From: Sphingomonas sp. HF-S4
GTDB taxonomy: Bacteria > Pseudomonadota > Alphaproteobacteria > Sphingomonadales > Sphingomonadaceae
Direction: 5' to 3'
Length of the DNA: 64,000 nt
Assembly: GCF_032911445.1 (NCBI RefSeq)
Contig: NZ_JAWJEJ010000002.1
Coordinates: 124,001-188,000 of the forward strand
Part shown: positions 47,357-54,381 of the stretch, one piece after another
Layout of the letters: the number at the start of each line of letters is the position of its first letter
How positions within the stretch are numbered: the stretch's first letter is position 1
The notes under the pieces: generated by a model
Databases searched by the model: none
What the model saw: only the letters and a program-made list of their open reading frames with translations
What the model was told of the DNA's origin: nothing
Made by a program: the position numbers and the translations under genes

Positions 47357-47815
47357 ATGCGTTTCGTGATCCTCGCCCCGCTCGTCTTCGGCCTCGCGGC
47401 CTGCAACACCGCCGATCAGGCCGCCCAGGACACGGGTAACGCCGTCGAAAGCACGGGATCGGCAGTCGCCAACGCCGTCGAAGAGGGTGCCAATTCGGTC
47501 AGCGAAGCGGTGACCAACGTCGCCGCACCCACCGATCGCGACGCCTGGGTCGGCAAATGGACCGGCGTCGAGGGCACGATGCTCACGATCGCCAAGGGCG
47601 ACGGCCCGGGCCGCTACAAGCTAGACATGCAATACACGCTCGACGACAAGGGCAGCTTCGAAGGCACCGGCACCGATACCGGCATCGCCTTCCGCCGTCC
47701 CGATGGATCGCAGGTGCTGCGCGCCACCGATGGCGACGCGACCGGGCTCAAATATCTGGCGGGCAAGAAGGACTGCCTCACCGTCAAGACCGGCGAAGGC
47801 TATTGCCGCGACTGA
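47357..47815 (+). CDS. Lipoprotein with Ala/Asn-rich spacer and C-terminal domain
   Basis: This 152-residue lipoprotein has the signal MRFVILAPLVFGLAAC (C16). Residues 17-57 (TADQAAQDTGNAVESTGSAVANAVEEG) repeat the pattern of the gene 70 nt upstream. Residues 63-152 form a separate beta-rich domain starting RDAWVGKWTGVEGTML, with two cysteines near the end (KKDCLTVKTGEGYC). AGGAGAG precedes the ATG at 47357. It is probably in one operon with its shorter paralogue. No known family is recognised. Confidence 0.8.
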   Translation: MRFVILAPLVFGLAACNTADQAAQDTGNAVESTGSAVANAVEEGANSVSEAVTNVAAPTDRDAWVGKWTGVEGTMLTIAKGDGPGRYKLDMQYTLDDKGSFEGTGTDTGIAFRRPDGSQVLRATDGDATGLKYLAGKKDCLTVKTGEGYCRD

Positions 47816-47818
47816 GGC

Positions 47819-48649
47819 TCAGCGGCGGCGCAACCAACCGCGCCGCCGCGCTTCGGCCGCGTAGGTCGCGCTGACCGGCACTGCCGCGCCGCCTGCAAGT
47901 TGCAACAGCCAACGCCGTCCGTCGCGTTCGACACCCTGAACCGCCTCGCCCGCGACCCAGGCGCCGCGATGCACCTGCGCGCCGTCTATTCCGGCCAGCT
48001 CGACGAGGGCATCGCCGAAGCGATAGTGGATCAGCGTGCTCCGCCCGTCGCGGCTGTGGACGCGGCAATAATGGTCCTCGGCCTCTACGGCGGCAAGCGC
48101 GTCGGGCGTCACGCGGGCGCGGCCGAGCAGTCCGCCGTCCGGGATCGGCGCGGCTGCCGGCTGGGGACGATGAAGCACCACCCACGCGGCCATCGCGGCG
48201 ACGGCGATGATCATCGCCGAAATCGCCAGCGCATGCCCCCATGTCTCGAACAGGTTGAGCGCGAAGGGCTGGCCGACCGCGGCGCCGCACAGCGCGATCT
48301 CGACCGGCAGCGTCAGGTTGAGCAGCGGCGTGCCGAGCAGCGAGGCGCGCGGCCAATCGCCGGGCTTGCGCACGCGCCAGGCAAACCAGAGTTGCCATTT
48401 GAGCGCGTTCACCCCCATCAGCAGCAACCAGAAGCCGATGCGATGCCCCAGCATTAGTCGGCCGGTGCCGAACCCCCCAGTCACCACCATCAGTCCGGCC
48501 GCACCCAGCGAGCCGATCCACAGCAGGGGAAATCCCGGCGGCGGATCGCGCCATGTGCGTTTCGCGAAGCCAAGGACGCGGTTCGCGAAACGCGGCTTGC
48601 CCGGCGCGGGGTCGGCGCGGCTTTGGCGGGCGGTCCGGGCGGCAGGCAT
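47819..48649 (-). CDS. Membrane-bound LytTR-type DNA-binding regulator
   Basis: This 276-residue protein has an N-terminal basic tail, four hydrophobic helices between residues about 40 and 165, and a C-terminal LytTR domain from about 185 (ALAAVEAEDHYCRVHSRDGRSTLIHYRF). Membrane-anchored LytTR regulators of this form are common in sphingomonads and related groups and often control their own small neighbourhood. It has no receiver domain. Its stop is 3 nt from the convergent lipoprotein stop. The much longer open frame upstream is a shadow of two plus-strand genes. Confidence 0.85.
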   Translation of the reverse strand: MPAARTARQSRADPAPGKPRFANRVLGFAKRTWRDPPPGFPLLWIGSLGAAGLMVVTGGFGTGRLMLGHRIGFWLLLMGVNALKWQLWFAWRVRKPGDWPRASLLGTPLLNLTLPVEIALCGAAVGQPFALNLFETWGHALAISAMIIAVAAMAAWVVLHRPQPAAAPIPDGGLLGRARVTPDALAAVEAEDHYCRVHSRDGRSTLIHYRFGDALVELAGIDGAQVHRGAWVAGEAVQGVERDGRRWLLQLAGGAAVPVSATYAAEARRRGWLRRR

Positions 48650-48697
48650 GGCGGAGAGGCTGCCATCGCGCACCCGGCAGGGCAATCGGGGACGGTC

Positions 48698-49261
48698 ATG
48701 AAGACGATAATAGTAGCAGGCTTGCTGGCGCTGGCGTTTCCGGTGGCGGTACAGGCGCAGCCGACCGATACCGCCGCGATCGCCGCGCAGCGCGAGGCGA
48801 TGGCCAAGCTCAACTGGATGCACGGCACCTGGCGTGGCCCGGCGGTCAGCCAGTCGCCGCAGGGCGAGCACCGCGTGACGCAGACCGAGCGGATCGGCGG
48901 CTTTCTCGACGGCACGCTCACCATGATGGAGGGCAAGGGCTTCAACCCCGATGGCAGCGTCGGCTTCAACGCGCTGGGCGTGGTATCCTATGATGCCCAG
49001 GCCAAATCCTATTGGCTGACCAGCTGGGCGCTGGGGCACGGCGGCAAGTTCCCGTTTCGGCTTACCGACACCGGCTATGTCTGGGAAATCCCGGCCGGAC
49101 CCCAGACGATCCGCTACACGGCCACCTTGGCCAGCGGCGTCTGGACCGAAGTGGGCGACTATATCACGGCGGGGCAGGCGCCCGTCCGCTTCTTCACGAT
49201 GACGCTGACTCGCACCGGCGACACCGACTGGCCCGCCGGCGGGAACGTCACGAAACCGTGA
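48698..49261 (+). CDS. Secreted lipocalin-like protein, unknown function
   Basis: This 187-residue exported protein has the signal MKTIIVAGLLALAFPVAVQA, probably cut before QPTD. The mature chain has LNWMHGTWRG near residue 39, like the WxxGTW opening of DUF1579 and other calycin-type barrels, and then alternating beta strands (SYWLTSWALGHGGKFPFRL, TIRYTATLASGVWTEVGDY). It is divergent from the LytTR gene with a 48-bp gap, so the regulator might control it. No specific family name is claimed. Confidence 0.75.
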   Translation: MKTIIVAGLLALAFPVAVQAQPTDTAAIAAQREAMAKLNWMHGTWRGPAVSQSPQGEHRVTQTERIGGFLDGTLTMMEGKGFNPDGSVGFNALGVVSYDAQAKSYWLTSWALGHGGKFPFRLTDTGYVWEIPAGPQTIRYTATLASGVWTEVGDYITAGQAPVRFFTMTLTRTGDTDWPAGGNVTKP

Positions 49262-49348
49262 CCTGACTGACAGCCGGGTGTCACAAGCCCCGGCTAGCAG
49301 GATGCGACGCCGCCCGCGGGCTGGGCGGCGCGCATCTGGAGTCCGGCC

Positions 49349-50593
49349 ATGGGAACTCTTGCCAAGGCGCCGAAGAACGGCGCGGTTCGCGGTGCGGTGC
49401 ATCGCCATGACCATCTCAGCAAGGAAGGCCTGCTCGAGCGCGCCTTCACCTTCGCGTTCCGCGGCCTTGTCTATCCCCAGATCTGGGAAGATCCGGTGGT
49501 CGACATGGAGGCGCTGGAGATCACGCCCGATAGCCATGTCGTGACGATCGCCTCGGGCGGGTGCAACGCCTTCTCCTATCTGACCGCGAACCCGCGCGCG
49601 ATCACCGCGGTCGATCTAAACCCCGCGCACATCGCGCTCAACAAACTCAAGCAGGCCGCGGCGCTGCATCTGCCCGATCATGCCAGCTTCCGCGGCTTTT
49701 TCGGCGACGCCGACCGGCCCGAGAATGTCGCGCTGTACGAGCGTCATCTCTGCCCGCATCTCGACTCGGCGACCCGCGGCTATTGGGAAGGCCGCGCGTA
49801 TAACGGCCGTCGCCGCATCTCGGGCTTCGCTACCGGATTCTACCGCCAGGGGCTGCTCGGCCGGCTGATCGGCTTCGTCCACTTCCTTGGGCGCTTCTAT
49901 CGCATCGATCCGCGCGAGATCCTCGCGGCGCAGTCGATCGAGGAGCAGCGCGCGATCTACGAGGCACGGCTCGCGCCTTTCTTCGAGAAGAAGTTCCTGC
50001 GCTGGCTGGTCGACCAGCCCGCTGCCTTGTTCGGCTTTGGCATCCCGCCGGCGCAATACGATCTGCTCAAGGTCGACGACACGCGCGGCATCACTGGTGC
50101 GCTCGAGAGCCGGCTGCGGAAGCTCGCCTGCGACTTCGACATCAAGGACAATTTCTACGCCTGGCAGGCGTTCGGCCGCGGATACGGCAAGCACGACGAC
50201 GCGCCGCTGCCGCCCTATCTCCAGGCGAGCAATTATGCGGAGATTCGCGACCGCGCCGACCGTGTCGAGATCCGCCACACCAACTATGCCGATTATCTCG
50301 AGGGCATGCCGGCGCAGTCGCTCGACCGCTATATCCTGCTCGACGCGCAGGACTGGATGACCGACGCCCAACTCACTCGGATCTGGAGCGAGATCACCCG
50401 GACGGCCAGGCCCGGCGCGCGCGTTCTCTACCGCACCGCCGCAGCGCCCGACGTGGTGCAGGGGCATGTGCCCGCCGCGATCCTCGGCCAATGGGACTAT
50501 GCGTCGCAGGAACAGCGCGACGACTGGACCCGCCGCGACCGCTCCTCGGTCTATGGCGCGACGCACCTCTGGACGTTGAAGCCGCACGCATGA
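49349..50593 (+). CDS. btaA: S-adenosylmethionine:diacylglycerol 3-amino-3-carboxypropyltransferase
   Basis: BtaA makes diacylglyceryl-homoserine, the first step of the betaine lipid DGTS. The 414-residue DUF3419 protein has the family start GLVYPQIWEDPVVDMEAL, the SAM-binding VVTIASGGCNAFSYL with AVDLNPAHIALN, a long helical middle and the C-terminal LDRYILLDAQDWM. It overlaps btaB by ATGA, which supports the pathway. DGTS replaces phospholipids under phosphate limitation in Sinorhizobium and Rhodobacter; I see no convincing Pho box here. Confidence 0.92.
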   Translation: MGTLAKAPKNGAVRGAVHRHDHLSKEGLLERAFTFAFRGLVYPQIWEDPVVDMEALEITPDSHVVTIASGGCNAFSYLTANPRAITAVDLNPAHIALNKLKQAAALHLPDHASFRGFFGDADRPENVALYERHLCPHLDSATRGYWEGRAYNGRRRISGFATGFYRQGLLGRLIGFVHFLGRFYRIDPREILAAQSIEEQRAIYEARLAPFFEKKFLRWLVDQPAALFGFGIPPAQYDLLKVDDTRGITGALESRLRKLACDFDIKDNFYAWQAFGRGYGKHDDAPLPPYLQASNYAEIRDRADRVEIRHTNYADYLEGMPAQSLDRYILLDAQDWMTDAQLTRIWSEITRTARPGARVLYRTAAAPDVVQGHVPAAILGQWDYASQEQRDDWTRRDRSSVYGATHLWTLKPHA

Positions 50594-51243
50594 GCACGAT
50601 CGCGGCGGGCCAGCAGGCGCTGATGGACGACGTCTACTCGCTCCATCGCCATTTCTACGACCTCACGCGGAAGCTCTATCTGCTCGGCCGCGACCGGCTG
50701 ATCCGCAACCTCGCGCCGCCGCCGGGCGGAAGCGTGGTCGAAGTCGGCTGCGGCACCGCGCGCAACCTCATCGTCGCAGCCAAGGCGTGGCCCGACGCGC
50801 GCTTCCACGGCTTCGACATCAGCGCGGCGATGCTCGAGACCGCGCGGAAATCGGTGGCGAAGCATGGCCTGTCGGACCGGATCATCCTCGCCCAGGGCGA
50901 TGCCGGCACGTTCGACGCCACGTCGCTGTTCGGCCTGGAGAAGGTCGATCGCATCTTCATGAGCTACACGCTCTCGATGATCCCGCCTTGGCAGGAAGCG
51001 ATCGAACGCAGCGCGGAGAGCCTGGCGCCGGCCGGTGGACTGCACATCGTGGATTTCGGCCAGTATGAGCGGCTGCCCGGGCTGGTGAAGCGGCTCCACT
51101 TCAAGTCGCTCAACGACTTTCACGTCACGCCGCGGCGCGAGCTTCCCGCCGTGCTCCGGCGCGTTGCGCAGGCGCACGGGCTGGGCCTCGAATTCACCCC
51201 CCTCTATCGCGGCTATGCCTGGAGCGCGGTTCTCCGGCGCTAA
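50590..51243 (+). CDS. btaB: Diacylglyceryl-homoserine N-methyltransferase
   Basis: BtaB methylates diacylglyceryl-homoserine three times to give DGTS. The 217-residue class I methyltransferase has the N-terminal MDDVYSLHRHFYDLTRKLYLL, SAM loop VVEVGCGTARNL, acidic ribose-binding FHGFDISAAML and ESLAPAGGLHIVDFGQ. The ATG at 50590 lies in the btaA stop codon, so the two enzymes are translated together. Its own stop shares a CTAA with a convergent membrane-protein gene. Confidence 0.9.
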   Translation: MSTIAAGQQALMDDVYSLHRHFYDLTRKLYLLGRDRLIRNLAPPPGGSVVEVGCGTARNLIVAAKAWPDARFHGFDISAAMLETARKSVAKHGLSDRIILAQGDAGTFDATSLFGLEKVDRIFMSYTLSMIPPWQEAIERSAESLAPAGGLHIVDFGQYERLPGLVKRLHFKSLNDFHVTPRRELPAVLRRVAQAHGLGLEFTPLYRGYAWSAVLRR

Positions 51244-51644
51244 TCCTGTGCAAACAGAACGCCGAGCGCGGCGGTGTTGAGCGCCAGCAAGGGGCCCAGC
51301 CACAGGTTCGAAGTCCGCAGCGTATCGAGCGGATGGGCGGAAGTGAGCGCGCTCAGCAGCGCGATCGTGAGCAGCAGCAGGTACAGCACGCTGAGGACCA
51401 GCGCGACCGGCCAGCTCGGCTTGCGCGGCGCCGCGCCGCCGCCCTCAGCGCCTTCCTTCTTCTTGGTCTGGTATTGGATCCCGCCGACCAGTGCCATGAT
51501 CGGGAACAGGTTCGGCGTGAACCATTCCCAGGCGGCGCGGACGTCGGCACCGAACAGCGGCAGGTTCGACATCAGCACGAGGAGCAGGATCAGCAGCACG
51601 CCCCATATCCACCAGACCAGCGTGAGGATCGATGTGGACTTCAT
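51240..51644 (-). CDS. Small membrane protein, unknown function
   Basis: This 134-residue protein has about four hydrophobic helices (residues 6-27, 45-57, 79-101 and 113-131) and a polar cytosolic loop with YQTKKKEGAEGGG. No family is recognised. Its ATG overlaps the stop of the upstream lipoprotein gene by 4 nt, so they form an operon, and its stop overlaps the convergent btaB stop. Composition matches the neighbours. Confidence 0.75.
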   Translation of the reverse strand: MKSTSILTLVWWIWGVLLILLLVLMSNLPLFGADVRAAWEWFTPNLFPIMALVGGIQYQTKKKEGAEGGGAAPRKPSWPVALVLSVLYLLLLTIALLSALTSAHPLDTLRTSNLWLGPLLALNTAALGVLFAQD

Positions 51645-52372
51645 TGTCCTTCCCCCGCCAGCCGCGCGCCGCGCAGATGCTTGCGTGCGCCGAGCGCGCT
51701 GGTGGTCACGAAGGCGGGTTCGCTGCGCACCGAGGGCCGCGCGAACTCATAGACCAGCACGCTGAAATGGTGCGCGGGGCCGATCGGCACGCCGGCGATC
51801 GAAGGCGGAAGCACGTCTGCACCCCGATCGAGCCATTGCTGCGCCTCGGGCAGGGATACCTGCTCCGATCCCGAGGTCGAGGACGCGGTGCTCACCAGGA
51901 AGACGATTACGCGATACCGGCCGGGATCGGCATTGCGGAACGCGCTCAGCCAGGATCGGGGGTTTGCCAACTGGCTCCAGTCGATCAGCGCGGAGGGTTC
52001 GAGCACCCAGCGCTTGGGCTCGGCCGCAGAGCGCCCGTCCGCATCGAACCGCTCAGGCTGGGTGACCAGGGCGAACCCGCCAGGCACCGCGAAATAGCTG
52101 CGCCGGTCATAGCCGGCGCGGGACAATTGGACGCGCAACGCCGCTTCGGCTTGCCCGGCCGTGGCGATCGACGGGCCCAGCCGCGTGAATGCCAAAACCA
52201 TCTTTGCCGACGGCCGGGGTGCCGGTAAGGCAAACCGCGGAAAGGCTGGCGTGGGTGTTCCGATGGGCAGGGGCGGTGGCGCCGCGTAGCGTCCCAGCGG
52301 GGCGCACGCAGCCACCACCAGCGCCGACACAAGCGTAAAGCAGCGAAGATAGCGTATCACGGCGGCCCCCAT
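51641..52372 (-). CDS. Putative lipoprotein, unknown function
   Basis: This protein of about 243 residues starts MGAAVIRYLRCFTLVSALVVAAC, with the lipobox VAAC, and then a Pro-rich stretch (APPPLPIGTPTPAFP). The remainder is an alpha/beta domain without motifs I know; WVLEPSALIDWSQLANPRSW and GADVLPPSIAG stand out. A start nine codons earlier (MIAIRHSRG) is possible, but the later ATG gives a proper signal. It is divergent from trmJ and coupled to the small membrane protein. Confidence 0.75.
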   Translation of the reverse strand: MGAAVIRYLRCFTLVSALVVAACAPLGRYAAPPPLPIGTPTPAFPRFALPAPRPSAKMVLAFTRLGPSIATAGQAEAALRVQLSRAGYDRRSYFAVPGGFALVTQPERFDADGRSAAEPKRWVLEPSALIDWSQLANPRSWLSAFRNADPGRYRVIVFLVSTASSTSGSEQVSLPEAQQWLDRGADVLPPSIAGVPIGPAHHFSVLVYEFARPSVRSEPAFVTTSALGARKHLRGARLAGEGQ

Positions 52373-52419
52373 TCCGCGAGAATGCCGTATCGCTATCATG
52401 AAAGGTCAAGTGAACGAAA

Positions 52420-53196
52420 GTGGCAGACATCGCCCCGAAAGACGCCCCGCTAGCCCAGGAAACCCCGAAGTCGCCCCGGCCGGTCATCGTCCTCGTTCGT
52501 CCGCAGCTCGGCGAGAATATCGGCAAGGCGGCGCGTGCGATGCTCAATTTCGGGCTGACCGAGATGCGCCTCGTCAGCCCGCGCGACGGCTGGCCCAATC
52601 CCTCGGCTGGTCCCGCGGCAAGCGGCGCAGACGTGGTGCTCGAAAGGGCGCAGCTCTTTGAAAGCGTCGCCGAGGCCGTCGCCGATTGTACCCATATCTA
52701 TGCCACCACGGTGCGCAAGCGCGGCGTCACCAAGCCGGTAGTCACGCCCGAGCAGGCCGCGCGCGAGATCCGCGCGGCCGGCGCGGAGCGCTCGGCGATC
52801 CTGTTCGGCCCCGAGCGCTCGGGGCTCGAGACCGAGGACGTCACCCTGGCCCGGACGATCCTCACCGTGCCGATCAACCCCGAATTCGGCTCGTTGAACC
52901 TTGCCCAGGCAGTGATCCTCGTCGCCTATGAATGGTCGAAGGGGGCAGGCCTTGCCAGCCCGCCGACGACCGAGCTGGATCCTCCGGCGCCGCAGGACGA
53001 ACTCGACGGGATGATCGGCCAGCTCGATAGGATGCTCGCCGATTCGGGCTATTATTTCCCGCCGAACCGCGTCCCCGCAACGCGGCGGACGCTGCGTACC
53101 TTGCTCACCAAGCCAGGCTGGTCGTCGCAGGAACTGCGTACGCTGCGCGGAGTGCTTTCGGCGCTCGACGGCAGGAAGCGCCACCGCGCCGACTGA
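52420..53196 (+). CDS. trmJ: tRNA (cytidine/uridine-2'-O-)-methyltransferase TrmJ
   Basis: This SPOUT-class enzyme methylates the ribose of nucleotide 32 in the tRNA anticodon loop. The 258-residue protein starts at a GTG and has VLVRPQLGENIGKAARAMLNFG (motif 1), ILFGPERSGLETEDV (motif 2) and VPINPEFGSLNLAQAVILVAYE (motif 3 of the trefoil knot). Its C-terminal helical extension is typical of TrmJ. It stands alone, divergent from a lipoprotein gene, and ends 3 nt from the chorismate mutase stop. Confidence 0.93.
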   Translation: MADIAPKDAPLAQETPKSPRPVIVLVRPQLGENIGKAARAMLNFGLTEMRLVSPRDGWPNPSAGPAASGADVVLERAQLFESVAEAVADCTHIYATTVRKRGVTKPVVTPEQAAREIRAAGAERSAILFGPERSGLETEDVTLARTILTVPINPEFGSLNLAQAVILVAYEWSKGAGLASPPTTELDPPAPQDELDGMIGQLDRMLADSGYYFPPNRVPATRRTLRTLLTKPGWSSQELRTLRGVLSALDGRKRHRAD

Positions 53197-53199
53197 CCT

Positions 53200-53502
53200 T
53201 CAGCGCCGATCGAACGTCTCGAGCTCATAGGCGATCGAGGCCTCGACCAGCTGTTCCCACAGCGCGCCGATCGGCGCCTCGGGGAGGCCGGCCGCGCGGG
53301 CGTGGATGCGTGCGTTGGCGATGACCTCCGCCTTGCGCGCCTCGTCGCGCACCTGGCCGCGCTCGGGCTTGATGCGCGCGGCCGCGTCCATATAGCCGAA
53401 GCGGCGCGCGAGCAGCGCGACCAGCGCGCGGTCCACCGCGTCGACGCCGGCGCGGACCTCGGCCATCGTCGTGCAGGCTTCGGGATCGAGAATGTCTTGC
53501 AT
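53200..53502 (-). CDS. Chorismate mutase (AroQ class)
   Basis: This small all-helical enzyme rearranges chorismate to prephenate on the way to phenylalanine and tyrosine. The 100-residue protein has the catalytic pattern VRAGVDAVDRALVALLARRFGYMDAAARIK (helix 1 with the basic residues), EARKAEVIANARIHA and LWEQLVEASIAYE. It has no signal or fused domain, so it is the monofunctional cytosolic form, possibly a pyochelin-type isochorismate lyase relative. The ATG at 53500-53502 gives the family length. Confidence 0.87.
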   Translation of the reverse strand: MQDILDPEACTTMAEVRAGVDAVDRALVALLARRFGYMDAAARIKPERGQVRDEARKAEVIANARIHARAAGLPEAPIGALWEQLVEASIAYELETFDRR

Positions 53503-53539
53503 GGCCCGCCTGTGGCGAGTGCCTGCGCCGCTGTCCAGC

Positions 53540-53568
53540 TTGACTTGGGCGTCCCCGGCGGCTAACCG
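53540..53568 (+). promoter_or_regulatory. Probable rpsD promoter
   Basis: TTGACT (53540-53545) is followed after 17 nt by TAACCG (53563-53568). The larger form TTGACTTGGG-N12-CTAA is the same as before rho (5085-5110). A hairpin in the leader, CGGGAAC/GTTCCCG at 53644-53665, might take part in S4 feedback control. Confidence 0.5.
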
Positions 53569-53711
53569 CGCGCCTTCGCAATGGCCCCGCACCCCGGTGA
53601 AGCGGTGGCCCTGCCCTCCCACAAGGAACCAGCAGGCGGATACCGGGAACAACCCCGCGTTCCCGAACGGGAGAGCGGACTACGTCGTTCTGTAATTGCA
53701 AAGGATTCAAT

Positions 53712-54326
53712 ATGTCGAAGCGCTCCAGCGCCAAGCACAAGCTCGACCGCCGGATGGGCGAGAACATCTGGGGTCGCCCGAAGAGCCCGGTCAACAAGCG
53801 CGAGTACGGTCCCGGCCAGCACGGCCAGCGCCGCAAGGGCAAGATGTCGGACTTCGGCATCCAGCTGCGCGCCAAGCAGAAGCTCAAGGGCTATTACGGC
53901 GACATCACCGAGAAGCAGTTCAAGCGCTCGTACGAGGACGCTTCGAAGATGAAGGGCGACACCGGTCAGAACCTGATCGGCCTGCTCGAGATGCGCCTCG
54001 ACATGATCGTCTATCGCGCCAAGTTCGCGCCGACGATCTTCGCCGCGCGCCAGCTGGTCAACCACGGCCATGTCCGCGTCGATGGCGACAAGTGCAACAT
54101 CGGCTCGCGCCGCATCAAGCCGGGCCAGACCGTCTCGCTCTCGACCAAGGCGCAGGAAATGGCCCTGGTGATGGAGGCGCAGAGCCTCTCCGAGCGTGAC
54201 ATCCCCGACTATGTCGTGCCTGAAGGCGCCTCGAAGATCACCTTCACGCGCGTGCCCACGCTCGACGAAGTGCCTTATCCGGTTCGCATGGAGCCGAACC
54301 TGGTCGTCGAGTTCTACTCGCGCTGA
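53712..54326 (+). CDS. rpsD: 30S ribosomal protein S4
   Basis: S4 is a primary 16S rRNA-binding protein and nucleates 30S assembly. The 204-residue protein starts [21 protein letters not shown], has the S4 domain ([30 protein letters not shown]) and lacks the N-terminal zinc cysteines (C- form). AAAGGA precedes the ATG. It is monocistronic here, outside the alpha operon, as in most alphaproteobacteria, with its own promoter and a strong terminator. Confidence 0.97.
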   Translation: MSKRSSAKHKLDRRMGENIWGRPKSPVNKREYGPGQHGQRRKGKMSDFGIQLRAKQKLKGYYGDITEKQFKRSYEDASKMKGDTGQNLIGLLEMRLDMIVYRAKFAPTIFAARQLVNHGHVRVDGDKCNIGSRRIKPGQTVSLSTKAQEMALVMEAQSLSERDIPDYVVPEGASKITFTRVPTLDEVPYPVRMEPNLVVEFYSR

Positions 54327-54349
54327 TCGGCATCCCAGCCAGAAAACGG

Positions 54350-54379
54350 AAGGGGCGGTCCTTGCGGGCCGCCCCTTTT
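54350..54379 (+). terminator. Intrinsic terminator of rpsD
   Basis: AAGGGGCGG (54350-54358) pairs with CCGCCCCTT (54369-54377) around a 10-nt loop and runs into TTTT. This is the clearest Rho-independent terminator in the window and also separates rpsD from the convergent S9 peptidase gene. Confidence 0.9.
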
Positions 54380-54381
54380 CG

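Noticed and set aside
49262..49300. Pho box upstream of btaA (CTGACAG...GTGTCAC)
   Set aside because: Aligned in both orientations to CTGTCAT-N4-CTGTCAT, fewer than half of the repeat positions agree and the direct-repeat spacing is wrong.
47819..49537. A 572-residue minus-strand ORF covering 47819-49537
   Set aside because: Only 47819-48649 encodes a recognisable protein; the rest lies opposite the secreted lipocalin-like gene and the btaA start and reads as non-coding.
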